From: JAVBQJ01 sp031549115
GTDB taxonomy: Bacteria; Verrucomicrobiota; Lentisphaeria; Victivallales; Victivallaceae
Length of the DNA: 58,492 nt
Assembly (NCBI GenBank): GCA_031549115.1
Contig: JAVBQJ010000086.1
Coordinates: 1 to 58,492, forward strand
Reading direction: 5' to 3'
Below the pieces are notes generated by a model, which was not told the DNA's origin, ran no database searches, and saw only the letters and a program-made list of their open reading frames with translations. A program made the position numbers and the translations under genes. Below are positions 17,370-26,232 of this stretch, one piece after another (position 1 is the first letter of the stretch; every line of letters begins with the position of its first letter).

Positions 17370-18662
17370 ATGCAGTCTCGCCAGCGGCGGAATCTGACCG
17401 CGCTTTACCATTACAATTTTTTCACATCGCTGGCCTTGACCATTGTCGCCAGCATCGTATTCACCGATCAACTGTTGCTGCGGCTCGATTTCGATCTGGA
17501 CAAATTCGCTTATGTCAAAAGCGCCATGTTCATTGCGCCAGCGCTCTTTTATCAGTTGCTCGCGCCGTTCCTGCAAGCGCTGGACCGGGACAAAACGATC
17601 TGCCTGTGGAGCTACTTCCTGCGCATCGCCGTTCCGACGGCGCTGCCGGTGATCGCACTCTTCACCACCGACAAAACGGTATTGTTCTGGAGCGCATTGC
17701 TGATTTTCGGATTCAGCTACACCATGGCGGCCTTTGCCAACAACACGCTGATGGTGCTTTACCACAAGGTGCTGCCGGGGAACAGCTTCAACCATTATTC
17801 GGCGATCATTTTCCTGTTGTTCAATGGACCGGTGTACTTCAGCTCATTGGCGGTAGCTTACGTGATCGACTATTTCGCCCATTGGAGCAACCGCGATTTC
17901 TATTGGTTATTGGGCGGTTTGCAGCTATTGATGGTGCTGTTTGAAATCCCGGCCATTTTCCATCTGCGCCGCCTGCGCTTGCCGCAGGGCGAACGCCAGG
18001 CGCCCCCCGCTTACGCGGCATTGTTTTCGCCGCTGCGGGACCAGGTGTACGCCAAGGTGCTGGCGCTCACGGTGCTGCGCGGCGTTTGGACCGGGTTATT
18101 GGTGAGCTTCATCACGGTCTACTTTCTCAAAGTGGCCGGCTTCAGCAACTTCAAAATCGTCCTTGTCACCATGTTCACCTCCCTCGGCGGCATGGCGGCG
18201 GCGGCGCTGTTGGGCAAACTCATCGACCGGCAAGGGTACCGCATCTGGCTTTTGTCCATCACCGCTCTATTGCTGACGGTGAGCGGGGGATTCGCGCTGT
18301 TTTACGGCAACTGGTGCTGGGAATGGCTGTTCATCGTGCTGGTCTGGGACGGCAATTCCAGCGTCGGCGGCATGCTGCTGCTTTTCCTGGAAAACACCGC
18401 GGCCACCAAGCTGGCGCGGGAAAGCGCGGTCAATCTCTATGTGGGGTTGTACAGCTTCGTCCGCAACCTGGCGACATTCGCCGGGTGCATCCTCGGCGGC
18501 GTCTGGTTCAAATACCTCACGCAGCAAGGTGAAAAAGCCTGGCATTGGAATCTGGCGGAAACCTTCCGCTGGTACTTCGGCAGCTGTGGTCTGCTGCTGC
18601 TGGCGCTGCTGGGTTTGCTGTTCTACGCCTGGCAGGACACGAAAGCTCCGGCCGGCCGGTGA
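17370..18662 (+). CDS. MFS transporter
   Basis: 430 residues with about twelve hydrophobic segments and a central cytoplasmic loop (LRRLRLPQGERQ). The pattern fits a major facilitator of the type that imports sugars or small solutes. ATG at 17370 is chosen, two bases after the LRR stop; an in-frame GTG at 17337 lies inside the LRR gene. As the last gene of the locus it is the likely uptake route for products of the secreted enzymes. It ends 12 bases before the convergent Nudix gene. Confidence 0.8.
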   Translation: MQSRQRRNLTALYHYNFFTSLALTIVASIVFTDQLLLRLDFDLDKFAYVKSAMFIAPALFYQLLAPFLQALDRDKTICLWSYFLRIAVPTALPVIALFTTDKTVLFWSALLIFGFSYTMAAFANNTLMVLYHKVLPGNSFNHYSAIIFLLFNGPVYFSSLAVAYVIDYFAHWSNRDFYWLLGGLQLLMVLFEIPAIFHLRRLRLPQGERQAPPAYAALFSPLRDQVYAKVLALTVLRGVWTGLLVSFITVYFLKVAGFSNFKIVLVTMFTSLGGMAAAALLGKLIDRQGYRIWLLSITALLLTVSGGFALFYGNWCWEWLFIVLVWDGNSSVGGMLLLFLENTAATKLARESAVNLYVGLYSFVRNLATFAGCILGGVWFKYLTQQGEKAWHWNLAETFRWYFGSCGLLLLALLGLLFYAWQDTKAPAGR

Positions 18663-18674
18663 CCAGTTATTTCA

Positions 18675-19295
18675 TCAATCGAATTCCGGCTCCCATTTGC
18701 CATTTTCCCGATAGGCTTCAAAGCACAATGAAATTTGCTCATCGGTGCACTTTTCAACAGCAAGTTCCGGAAGTTCATCGATTGAAAAGAATTTGCATTC
18801 GGTTGTTTCCAAGTTTTCCCGGAACGTGCCGCCGATGAGCTTGCAAAGAACAAAAATCTTGCAGACGCCGTAAGCGTAACGGGGAGAATTGTGGAGATTC
18901 CGGTCATGAATGGAAATAATTTTTACCGCATCCACCACATAACCCGATTCCTCGAAAACTTCCTTGACGGTATTCTGCCGGATCGACTGATTCACATCGA
19001 CCCAGCCGCCGGGTAACGACCATTTTCCTGTTTTTTCATGAACCAGAAGAATTTTACCGTCACGAAAAACAGCCGCTCTGGTATCCAGTTTCGGGGTTTG
19101 AAAACCGGTTTCATTGCAGAAGAGATCTTTTATTTCTTCCGGCGGACGTTGCGCAATTCGCGACATCATCTGCGCTGAAAGTTCTCGGATGCGCTCAAAA
19201 CGCTCCTTGTCAAAATCATCTTTTGTGTATGTCAATCCTATCTGAGCCAACGATTGCAGCTCAATGATCCAATCCAGCCATGTACTCTGTTGCAT
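18675..19295 (-). CDS. Nudix hydrolase with N-terminal Nudix_N_2-type domain
   Basis: 206 residues. The N-terminal 65 residues (WLDWIIELQSLAQIGLTYTKDDFDKERFERI) match the helical domain seen in ADP-ribose-pyrophosphatase-like Nudix proteins. The Nudix box reads GWVDVNQSIRQNTVKEVFEESGY. Compared with Gx5Ex7REUxEExGU, the first Glu is Gln and the Arg is Lys, while the metal-binding E-x-x-E-E core is kept. It probably hydrolyses an ADP-sugar or similar nucleotide. It is convergent with the MFS gene and downstream of tRNA-Pro on the same strand. Confidence 0.85.
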   Translation of the reverse strand: MQQSTWLDWIIELQSLAQIGLTYTKDDFDKERFERIRELSAQMMSRIAQRPPEEIKDLFCNETGFQTPKLDTRAAVFRDGKILLVHEKTGKWSLPGGWVDVNQSIRQNTVKEVFEESGYVVDAVKIISIHDRNLHNSPRYAYGVCKIFVLCKLIGGTFRENLETTECKFFSIDELPELAVEKCTDEQISLCFEAYRENGKWEPEFD

Positions 19296-19331
19296 ATTTC
19301 GTTATCTTTCCTGAACCTTCTCAAACACGCC

Positions 19332-19348
19332 AAAAGGGCGAAAAGCCC
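19332..19348 (-). terminator. weak candidate terminator after tRNA-Pro
   Basis: On the minus strand GGGC-TTTTC-GCCC is followed by TTTT. The stem is only four base pairs, so this is tentative. An eight-T run also directly follows the tRNA CCA end. Confidence 0.3.
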
Positions 19349-19382
19349 GGCTCAAGGTTTGGACTTCAGAGAACAAAAAAAA

Positions 19383-19460
19383 TGGTCGGGGTGGAGGGAT
19401 TCGAACCCCCGACTTACTGCTCCCAAAGCAGTCGCGCTAGCCAGACTGCGCTACACCCCG
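19383..19460 (-). tRNA. tRNA-Pro (anticodon TGG)
   Basis: 78 bases. The acceptor stem CGGGGTG pairs with CACCCCG, followed by discriminator A and an encoded CCA. The anticodon stem ACTGC/GCAGT holds the loop TTTGGGA, giving anticodon TGG, and the T arm has GGTTCGAATCC. It lies about 70 bases downstream of fabH on the same strand and may be read through from that operon. Confidence 0.95.
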
Positions 19461-19530
19461 AAGACGCCGTGCAATTGAATCCAATTCCACGGCTTTATTA
19501 TGAAATACCGGCTCCGCCGGTATGGAAAAA

Positions 19531-20514
19531 CTACCACTTCAACAGGGTAGCTCCCCAGGTCAGGCCGCCGCCGAAGGCGGTCAGCAGTACATAATCGCCC
19601 GGCTTCACCAGCCCGCGGCGGTTCATTTCATCCAGGCACAAACCGATCGACGCCGCCGAAGTGTTGCCGTAACGGTTGATATTCATATAGACATTCTCGC
19701 CCGGGACATCCAGCTTCTGCGCCACCGCCTTCAAAATCCGGTAATTCGCCTGATGCGGCACCAGCCAGCGCAGCTGCGACGGACTCACACCCGCCTCCGC
19801 CAGCACCTGCTGGCAACTGTTCACCATCTCCGTCACCGCATGCTTGAACACCTCTTTGCCGTCCATCTTGATGCAGTGCAGCTTCTGCGCCACTGTTTCG
19901 GCGGTCGCCGGCATCCGGCTGCCGCCCGATTGCGCTTTCAATATCTCGGTGCAATCCCCGTCGGAACCCATATCCGAGGCCACCACCGTGCCCTCGCCTT
20001 CCGGAACCTGTTTCAACACCAGCGCCGAAGCGCCGTCGCCGAACAGCACACAGGTGTTGCGGTCTTCCCAATCCACCAGCGTCGACAGCTTTTCCGCCCC
20101 CAGCACCAGCGCATATTTCAGCTTCTTGTGCGCCAGCAACAGCCCGTTCGCCACCTCGATCGCAAACAGCAAACCGGAACAGGCGGCTTCCAGGTCGAAA
20201 CAGAACGCGTTCTTCGCCCGCAATTCACGCTGGACGATGCACGCCGTACTCGGAAAAGGGTGATCCGGTGTAATCGTCGCCACGATGATCACGCCGAGTT
20301 CGTCGGGCGCAATCCCCGCCATCTCCAACGCGCGGCGGGAGGCCTCGAGCGCCAGATCGCTCGTCGCCTGTTCCGGCGACGCCAAATGCCGTTCTTCAAT
20401 TCCAGTCCGGGTGCGGATCCACTCGTCGTTGGTCTCCACCATCTTTTCCAGATCGGCATTCGTCAATATACGCTCCGGCACATACGATCCGGTTCCAACA
20501 ATCTTAACACTCAT
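19531..20514 (-). CDS. fabH: beta-ketoacyl-ACP synthase III
   Basis: 327 residues, the usual length. It condenses acetyl-CoA with malonyl-ACP to start fatty acid synthesis in the cytoplasm. The catalytic Cys is C112 in EAACSGLLF, the His is in VPHQANYRI, and the Asn is in NINRYGNTSAAS; all three are intact. It follows plsX after 12 bases in the common rpmF-plsX-fabH order, supporting co-transcription of lipid synthesis with a ribosomal protein gene. Confidence 0.97.
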   Translation of the reverse strand: MSVKIVGTGSYVPERILTNADLEKMVETNDEWIRTRTGIEERHLASPEQATSDLALEASRRALEMAGIAPDELGVIIVATITPDHPFPSTACIVQRELRAKNAFCFDLEAACSGLLFAIEVANGLLLAHKKLKYALVLGAEKLSTLVDWEDRNTCVLFGDGASALVLKQVPEGEGTVVASDMGSDGDCTEILKAQSGGSRMPATAETVAQKLHCIKMDGKEVFKHAVTEMVNSCQQVLAEAGVSPSQLRWLVPHQANYRILKAVAQKLDVPGENVYMNINRYGNTSAASIGLCLDEMNRRGLVKPGDYVLLTAFGGGLTWGATLLKW

Positions 20515-20526
20515 AAAAGAGCTCCG

Positions 20527-21588
20527 TCAAACTTTTTTCGGTTTCGCCAACGCCTGAGCGGCAATATACTGCTCCAGCTCATCGGTCGTCGCATGGCAAT
20601 CCCGGATCCGGGCCACCATGCGGTCGTTGAGCTTGAACTCTCCACACTCCAGCGCAACCCGAATCGCGTTGCGCACAGCTTTCGGGCTCGAAGACCCGTG
20701 GCCGATAATACATGTGCCGTTTACGCCCAGGAGCGGCGCCCCCCCCAGTTCATCGGCGTCCCCCAGCGACTTCAATTCACGGAAAGCATTCTTCGCCAGC
20801 ATGGCGCCGGTCATCCGGATGGCGTTCTTGGTGAAAAACTTTTTCATCCAATACATCGTCGCCTTGGCCATCCCTTCGGCCCCTTTCAGGAGCACGTTGC
20901 CGGTAAAACCGTCACAGACCACCACATCGGCAATTCCTTCGAACACCGTGTCGCCTTCGACGTTCCCGATGAAATTGATCGGCAGCGACTCCAGCAGCTT
21001 GAACGCCGCCTTCGTCATATCGTTGCCTTTCACATCTTCGCCGCCCACGCTCATCAATCCGATCCGCGGCGACTTGTTCCCCAGCAGGAACTCGGCATAG
21101 ACATCGCCCATCAACGCAAACTGAATCAGATTGAGCGCACGGCAGTCGGTATTCGCTCCGGCGTCGATCATGACGTAGCGTCCCTCACGGGCCGGCATAC
21201 TGACCGCGAGAGCCGCGCGGTCGATCCCCGGCAGCGTCCGGTTCAGCACCTTCGTGCCCGCCACCGCCGCGCCGGTATGCCCGGCAGTGGATATGCCATC
21301 GACGCGCCCCTCTTTCATCAACCGGGCGCAGGTCGTCATCGACGAATCTTTTTTCGCCCGGATGACCGAGGTCGAAGGGTCACTCATTTCGATCACGGTT
21401 TCCGCATGTTCAATGGTCAACTTGGGATGACTGGCAATGCCGTACTTCATCAGGTAAAAGCGCAGCTTATCCCGATGACCGACCAGAACGAATTCGTGTT
21501 CCGGAAAGTCGTACAGCGCCTGCGTCAATCCTTCGATCACCACTCCGGGAGCATAATCGCCCCCCATTGCGTCTACCGCGATCCGCAT
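20527..21588 (-). CDS. plsX: phosphate acyltransferase PlsX
   Basis: 353 residues, normal for the family. It converts acyl-ACP to acyl-phosphate for phospholipid synthesis. The N-terminal MRIAVDAMGGDYAP and the internal GTCIIGHGSSSPKAVRNAIR are family hallmarks. It lies between rpmF (24 bases upstream) and fabH. No abnormal features seen. Confidence 0.97.
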   Translation of the reverse strand: MRIAVDAMGGDYAPGVVIEGLTQALYDFPEHEFVLVGHRDKLRFYLMKYGIASHPKLTIEHAETVIEMSDPSTSVIRAKKDSSMTTCARLMKEGRVDGISTAGHTGAAVAGTKVLNRTLPGIDRAALAVSMPAREGRYVMIDAGANTDCRALNLIQFALMGDVYAEFLLGNKSPRIGLMSVGGEDVKGNDMTKAAFKLLESLPINFIGNVEGDTVFEGIADVVVCDGFTGNVLLKGAEGMAKATMYWMKKFFTKNAIRMTGAMLAKNAFRELKSLGDADELGGAPLLGVNGTCIIGHGSSSPKAVRNAIRVALECGEFKLNDRMVARIRDCHATTDELEQYIAAQALAKPKKV

Positions 21589-21612
21589 AGGTATCCCCCG
21601 AATCCTGTAGGG

Positions 21613-21789
21613 TTACTCCACCGTCAAAACTTGCTTGCCTTTGTAGGTCCCGCAGCTCGGGCAGACCCGGTGCGGCTGCGCCGGCGCATTGCAGGCGCTG
21701 CAGAATGTGGCCTGGACGCCTTCGTAACGGTTCGCGGCCTTGCGCATCCGCTTTTTCATCTTCGACATTTTTCGCTTCGGTACGGCCAT
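21613..21789 (-). CDS. rpmF: 50S ribosomal protein L32
   Basis: 58 residues, read directly from the minus strand: MAVPKRKMSKMKKRMRKAAN opens the protein, followed by a zinc ribbon CSAC...CPSC and a terminal YKGKQVLTVE. Both CXXC pairs are present, so it is the zinc-containing form. The start has a strong AGGAGG. It heads the rpmF-plsX-fabH operon. Confidence 0.95.
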   Translation of the reverse strand: MAVPKRKMSKMKKRMRKAANRYEGVQATFCSACNAPAQPHRVCPSCGTYKGKQVLTVE

Positions 21790-21840
21790 TTTATCGTTCC
21801 TCCTGAATTATATGGTCACATCAGTGTACATGAACCATAA

Positions 21841-21868
21841 AATATACACCGCTTCCCGGCTTTTACAA
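21841..21868 (-). promoter_or_regulatory. candidate promoter of rpmF-plsX-fabH
   Basis: On the minus strand TTGTAA (21863-21868) and TATATT (21841-21846) are separated by 16 bases, about 50 bases before the rpmF start, in the gap after the DsbD-like gene. Confidence 0.5.
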
Positions 21869-21900
21869 GTCGCAATCGCCACTATTCTCGCCGCCGGCGT

Positions 21901-23496
21901 TTATTTTTCCATGCCGTCCGGTTCGAGAACCGCAAACGCCGGCAGCCCGCGGACCCGGCAATATTCCAGCAACGGTACAATGGCGGCCTCGCCCAGATCT
22001 TCGGCCCGGAACTTCACCACCACGAAGCGCTCCAGCTCCAGTTGCACCGCCGCATCCGGGAAGACATTGCGCTCCATCGCCGCACAATTCTTGCACCAGC
22101 TCGCATGGAAGTCGATCAATACCGGGCGCGTGCCGTGGCGCGCCGCCGCCAGCGTTTGTTCCAGACGCGCCAGCTCGCGCTGCCCGGCGGCTTCGCCCGA
22201 CGCCAGATTCCAGGCCAGCACGGCATAATACACCGCCAGCCCGAAAATGAAAGCCGCAAACACATATTTGACATACACCATCCAGCCGCCGGGCTTCGGC
22301 AACACCCGGACGCCGAGGCCGATCAACGGCCACGGCAACGCCATTCCAAGCCCGAGGGTGAACGGCAGAAACAGCGCCCACCAATTCCCCTGGGCGTACT
22401 CCCCGGCCGCCAGGGTCAGAACCGCGATCACCACCGGAGCCACGCAGGCACCGGCCAGAAGCGCCGCGGTGACACCGAGTACGAAGGCGAGAACCCCGGG
22501 CCAGACCTTCCACTGCGACAGCCGCAACGACGACGAAAACCGGGACAAATCCAACTGGAAAATCCCGCTCATCGCCAATGCCAGCAGCACGAACACCGCG
22601 GCAATCACCGCGTTGAATATCCACGACGAATGCAGAAAACCGAAGCGCGCCCCGGCCAACACCGCCAGCAAACCGAGCCCGCCGTACGCCAGCACCATGC
22701 CCAGCGCATAAAACGACGCGCGCCGGAACGCCGCCCACCGCGATTCCGCTTTTTTTCCGGCGCCGATGATCGCCAGATTCACCGGGATCATCGGCAGCAC
22801 GCACGGCGTCAGGTTGAGCGCCAGCCCGCCGGCAATCGCCGCCAACAGCACCATCCACCACGACATCCGCGTCCAGTCGGACTCGGCGACGGCGGTCGCC
22901 CCGGTTCCGTCCGGCAGCTCTCCGGAATCGCGCAAAAACTCCAACATGGCGGGAACGTCCAGATAGCCGGCCGCGGTCCGGTTCAACGAAAAATCCCGCA
23001 ACGACGGGAGCGAATCATAAACATCGCCCTCCGCTTTTTCATCATCCGCATCGGCAGGCTCCCGCACCGACGCCCGACCCGCCGCATCCACCGTCAGCTC
23101 CAGCGACTCCGGCATGAAGCAGATCCCGGGCAACCCCTCCTGCGCATCGCGGCACCCCTGAAAATCCACCGCCACCGTCCACGGCGCCGCCGCCCCCGGT
23201 TTTTGATAGCGCCACACCGGCGCGGAGGCGGCATTGAATACCGGCACGGGTTTCGCTTCGAACACATCCTCGTGCATGACCGGATCCGGAAACTCCTCCG
23301 GCGCCAACGCCACGCCATCCCGGTCGGTGACCCGCAATTCCAATCGATCGGCATACAAATAACAGCCGGACTCGAAATCCACCGTCACGACCAGCATGCC
23401 GTCGGCCAAAGAAACGTCCCACGCAAACGGCGCTCCCGCCAGCGACAACGCCGCGCAGGCGCTCATCCACACCAGCAACATCCATCGTTTCGCCAT
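21901..23496 (-). CDS. dsbD: DsbD-like thiol:disulfide interchange protein
   Basis: 531 residues in the three-part DsbD order. First comes a signal peptide and an N-terminal periplasmic domain (to about residue 180). A membrane domain with eight hydrophobic segments follows, containing NLTPCVLPMIPVN and AGACVAPVVIAVL, whose two cysteines carry electrons across the membrane. A C-terminal thioredoxin domain with ASWCKNCAAME completes the chain. The start at 23496 has GGGGAGGGG and begins the signal peptide MAKRWMLLVWMSACAAL; the frame is open further upstream without support. It should pass reducing power from thioredoxin to periplasmic proteins. CKNC replaces the more common CVAC-type site. 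Confidence 0.88.
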   Translation of the reverse strand: MAKRWMLLVWMSACAALSLAGAPFAWDVSLADGMLVVTVDFESGCYLYADRLELRVTDRDGVALAPEEFPDPVMHEDVFEAKPVPVFNAASAPVWRYQKPGAAAPWTVAVDFQGCRDAQEGLPGICFMPESLELTVDAAGRASVREPADADDEKAEGDVYDSLPSLRDFSLNRTAAGYLDVPAMLEFLRDSGELPDGTGATAVAESDWTRMSWWMVLLAAIAGGLALNLTPCVLPMIPVNLAIIGAGKKAESRWAAFRRASFYALGMVLAYGGLGLLAVLAGARFGFLHSSWIFNAVIAAVFVLLALAMSGIFQLDLSRFSSSLRLSQWKVWPGVLAFVLGVTAALLAGACVAPVVIAVLTLAAGEYAQGNWWALFLPFTLGLGMALPWPLIGLGVRVLPKPGGWMVYVKYVFAAFIFGLAVYYAVLAWNLASGEAAGQRELARLEQTLAAARHGTRPVLIDFHASWCKNCAAMERNVFPDAAVQLELERFVVVKFRAEDLGEAAIVPLLEYCRVRGLPAFAVLEPDGMEK

Positions 23497-23524
23497 AATC
23501 CCCTCCCCGTTTATTCGGAGACTC

Positions 23525-23553
23525 AATATATCCGTTTTGCCGTAAAAAAGCAA
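23525..23553 (-). promoter_or_regulatory. candidate promoter of the DsbD-like gene
   Basis: Minus strand TTGCTT (23548-23553), 17-base spacer, TATATT (23525-23530), about 30 bases before the start at 23496. Confidence 0.5.
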
Positions 23554-23562
23554 ACACTTTTT

Positions 23563-23591
23563 TTGCATCCCGGCCAAAGCCATAGTATAGT
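23563..23591 (+). promoter_or_regulatory. candidate promoter of the bile-acid-symporter-like gene
   Basis: TTGCAT (23563-23568), 17-base spacer, TATAGT (23586-23591). It is divergent from the DsbD promoter only ten bases away, so the two may share regulation. Confidence 0.5.
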
Positions 23592-23616
23592 AACAGGATA
23601 ATCCAAGGGAAAAATT

Positions 23617-24531
23617 ATGATGAACAACAGTTGGCTGCGCACGTCCATGCTGCTGGGCGCGATCGCGGCCGGCGCTTTGCTGCCGGAGGCGCACGCCTGC
23701 AACGGTCTGATCCGTTATTTCATCGCATTGATGATGCTGTCGGTGTTTCTGCAGTTGCATTTTTCGCGCGACATGTTTCACAGTACGCATTGGCGGCTGC
23801 TGGCGGCCAACCTCGCCATCGCCGCCGGCGCCTGGGGCACTCTCCGGCTCGCCGGCGAACCGGAGCTGGCGTTGGCGGCGTTTTTCATCGGCATCACCCC
23901 GACCGCGACGGCGGCGAGCGTGATCACCGGATTTCTCGGCGGCAGAGTGCCGTACGTGATCGGCGCCTTTCTGTGGACCAACCTGGGCGTCACGCTGTTG
24001 ATGCCGGTGCTGCTGCCGGTATTCCTCGGCGCCAGCCACCCGGAGGGTTTCGGCGATTCGTGGCTCGCCATCCTGAAAAGTCTCCTGTTCGTGGTCGCCA
24101 TCCCGCTGGCGGCGGCATTCCTGATCCGCCGCTGCCGCCCGCACTGGGCGCAGATCGCGGCGCGAATGGGCATGGCTTCTTTTACGTTATGGGCGGCGAC
24201 GATTTTCCTGATCGTGGCCAACGCCTCGCATTTTTTGCGTTCACAACCGGATATTCCGTGGGAACGGGTGGGCTGGATCGCATTGACCGGCGTGATCCTG
24301 TGCGCGCTGAATTTCGCCGTCGGCTACCGGCTCGGCGGACGCGATTACGCGCCGGAGGCCAGCCAGAGCCTGGGACAGAAGAATACCTCGCTGACCATTT
24401 ATCTGGCGCTTGCCCACGCCGACGCGCTGACCGCGCTCGGCCCGACCTTTTACGTGCTGTTCCATAATCTGTGGAACGCCTGGCAGCTGCACCGCCACGA
24501 TCGCCGGAAACAACGCAATGGACCCAACTGA
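23617..24531 (+). CDS. bile acid:sodium symporter (BASS) family transporter
   Basis: 304 residues, about ten hydrophobic helices, without long soluble parts. FFIGITPTATAASVITGFLGG and SLGQKNTSLTIYLAL match the two conserved crossover/substrate regions of the BASS/BART superfamily. Members move organic anions with sodium; the substrate is unknown here and bile acids are only the family name. It has its own promoter and is not part of the flanking loci. Confidence 0.7.
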   Translation: MMNNSWLRTSMLLGAIAAGALLPEAHACNGLIRYFIALMMLSVFLQLHFSRDMFHSTHWRLLAANLAIAAGAWGTLRLAGEPELALAAFFIGITPTATAASVITGFLGGRVPYVIGAFLWTNLGVTLLMPVLLPVFLGASHPEGFGDSWLAILKSLLFVVAIPLAAAFLIRRCRPHWAQIAARMGMASFTLWAATIFLIVANASHFLRSQPDIPWERVGWIALTGVILCALNFAVGYRLGGRDYAPEASQSLGQKNTSLTIYLALAHADALTALGPTFYVLFHNLWNAWQLHRHDRRKQRNGPN

Positions 24532-24599
24532 TCCAACTGCTATTTTCGGCAAATCCAATATATTTCAGCACTTTTTTCAATTTATTTGCAGAAAAGGTA

Positions 24600-24658
24600 T
24601 TGACTTTTTTGCGAAAATTGACTATACTATAGACCAAGATGGATCATATGGCACCATA
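24600..24658 (+). promoter_or_regulatory. promoter and candidate GntR operator
   Basis: TTGACT (24600-24605), 17-base spacer, TATACT (24623-24628). Downstream, TATGGCACCATA (24647-24658) is a perfect dyad with a two-base centre, placed where a bound regulator would block transcription. Autoregulation by the GntR-type protein encoded next is inferred. Confidence 0.6.
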
Positions 24659-24687
24659 ACCCAATCAATCCAGAGAATTTCAGGCAT

Positions 24688-26172
24688 ATGGAAGATATTT
24701 GTCAGGCGATTACATTGAATCCGGCAGCGGCGGAGCCGATTTACCAGCAGTTGCAGAATCAACTGCGCCGGGTCATCGCCGATTTACCGGACGGGACCCG
24801 ACTGCCGGCCGAGCGGCTGATGGCGGAAAAGCTCGGCATCGCCCGCAACACCCTGAAAGCGGCGCTGAATCAACTGGTCGGCGAAAACCGGATCGTCCGG
24901 CGCGGTTACCAGGGCAGTTTCGTGCACCGCCCGAAGCCGGAAGCGGCGAAACCGGCAGCAACGACCATTTCGCTGCGTCCCTATCTGGCGAACCGGAAAA
25001 TATCGCGCAAGCCATTGCGGCTTATGCTATTTGAAGACTATCCGACGCAGCGCATCTTCTGGAACCGGACGGTGGAGCTATTCAACCAGAGCAGTCGCGG
25101 CGTTACCATCGAGCGTATCGTCGGGCCGGACGTCGCCGCCACCGATATCACGGAACTGGAGGATTTCGTCACCCGCGAACAAGTGGATATGCTGCAAATC
25201 AGCCGCTTTCCGGCTTACGGACGGGTCACCGCGACCCTGAGTCCGGAGCTGCGGCACCGGCTGGCGGACAGCTCCGAATTCATGACCGAACTCTTTTCGC
25301 CGCAGCCGCAGCCGCTGGAGGGGCGCCTGGTGCCGGTCTATACCAACTTCTACAGTTGCTACTACAATCGCACCGTGCTGACGAAATACGGCATCGACGA
25401 CCTGGCGAAACGCTGGTACAGTACCGATCACTTCGCGCTGCTGCGCGATTTGCGCCGGGAAATTCCCGAAGGCGAATACCTGATCGGTTCCATCATCAGC
25501 CTGGTGCTGGCGCAGGGCTTCGGCACCGACAACATCGAAACCCTGCTGCCGTTCTGGCGGGAGCTGCGCGCCACCGCGCACGACCGGATCTACCGGCCGG
25601 TCTATCCGCAGGATATGCACCAGCAGCTGGAGGCGACCATGCGGCACAAGCAGAGCATGTTCATCGACTGGTCGTTGACCGCGATGCAGAAATTTTCCGA
25701 TCTCGGTTTCGAGCCCGGTTCGTTTCCGCTGCAACCGCAGCCGGGGCGCCGGGCGCTGGGCTCCGGCTCCTATCTGGCCATCGTACGCTTCTCGCCGCGC
25801 TACGCCGAGGCCCATGAATTCCTCGATTTCATGCTCTCCGGCGAAACCCAACAGCGGATCTGCGATGAATTGAATGTGGTCCCGTACAGCCGCAACGCGG
25901 CGCGTTATCTGCATCGGGTGTTTCCGGACTTTCCGGAAAGCTGGTGGACGGACACGCTCAAACAATATACCGCCTGCGACAATCATGAATGGTCGGAGTT
26001 TCTGTCCATTCCCGCGGCCGACAACTTCCGTGAAATCCAGGGCGGCCACATCGACGAAATGGAAGCCATGCGCCGGACCCGGGCGCAATGGCCGCTCTTC
26101 CTCGAACGCAAGCAGCGCGAACTGGAAGGCATCGAAGCGTTTTCACTTTATTCGAATCTGCTGGGAAAATAA
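24688..26172 (+). CDS. GntR-type regulator fused to a solute-binding-like domain
   Basis: 494 residues. The first 75 residues are a GntR winged helix (PIYQQLQNQLRRVI, DGTRLPAERLMAEKLGIARNTLKAAL). Instead of the usual UTRA or PBP1 domain, the remaining 400 residues look like an extracellular solute-binding protein: FNQSSRGVTIERIVG, then a substrate cleft region with VPVYTNFYSCYYNRTVLTKYGI and AHEFLDFMLSGETQQRI, which is very typical of ABC sugar-binding proteins. There is no signal peptide. It probably senses an intracellular sugar and controls the genes downstream to 30934. Confidence 0.75.
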   Translation: MEDICQAITLNPAAAEPIYQQLQNQLRRVIADLPDGTRLPAERLMAEKLGIARNTLKAALNQLVGENRIVRRGYQGSFVHRPKPEAAKPAATTISLRPYLANRKISRKPLRLMLFEDYPTQRIFWNRTVELFNQSSRGVTIERIVGPDVAATDITELEDFVTREQVDMLQISRFPAYGRVTATLSPELRHRLADSSEFMTELFSPQPQPLEGRLVPVYTNFYSCYYNRTVLTKYGIDDLAKRWYSTDHFALLRDLRREIPEGEYLIGSIISLVLAQGFGTDNIETLLPFWRELRATAHDRIYRPVYPQDMHQQLEATMRHKQSMFIDWSLTAMQKFSDLGFEPGSFPLQPQPGRRALGSGSYLAIVRFSPRYAEAHEFLDFMLSGETQQRICDELNVVPYSRNAARYLHRVFPDFPESWWTDTLKQYTACDNHEWSEFLSIPAADNFREIQGGHIDEMEAMRRTRAQWPLFLERKQRELEGIEAFSLYSNLLGK

Positions 26173-26232
26173 CGGCGGAAGTTTTTTCTCCGGTTAATTT
26201 GATTTCTCTGAACAGCAACGAAAGGAGAGTTC

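Noticed and set aside
19254..19478. Short open frames across the tRNA-Pro region
   Set aside because: They overlap a complete tRNA gene with intact stems and CCA end and have no ribosome site.
19522..21840. A long plus-strand open frame across fabH, plsX and rpmF
   Set aside because: The minus strand encodes three complete, recognisable housekeeping proteins; the plus frame is Arg/His/Gln-rich without any domain.
22042..23601. A 519-codon plus-strand frame opposite the DsbD-like gene
   Set aside because: Extremely Arg/Gln/His-rich, no start signal and no fold; it is opposite a clear DsbD architecture.
24647..24658. TATGGCACCATA considered as part of a sigma-54 promoter
   Set aside because: TGGCAC is present, but no TTGC follows at the required distance; it is better explained as a dyad operator.
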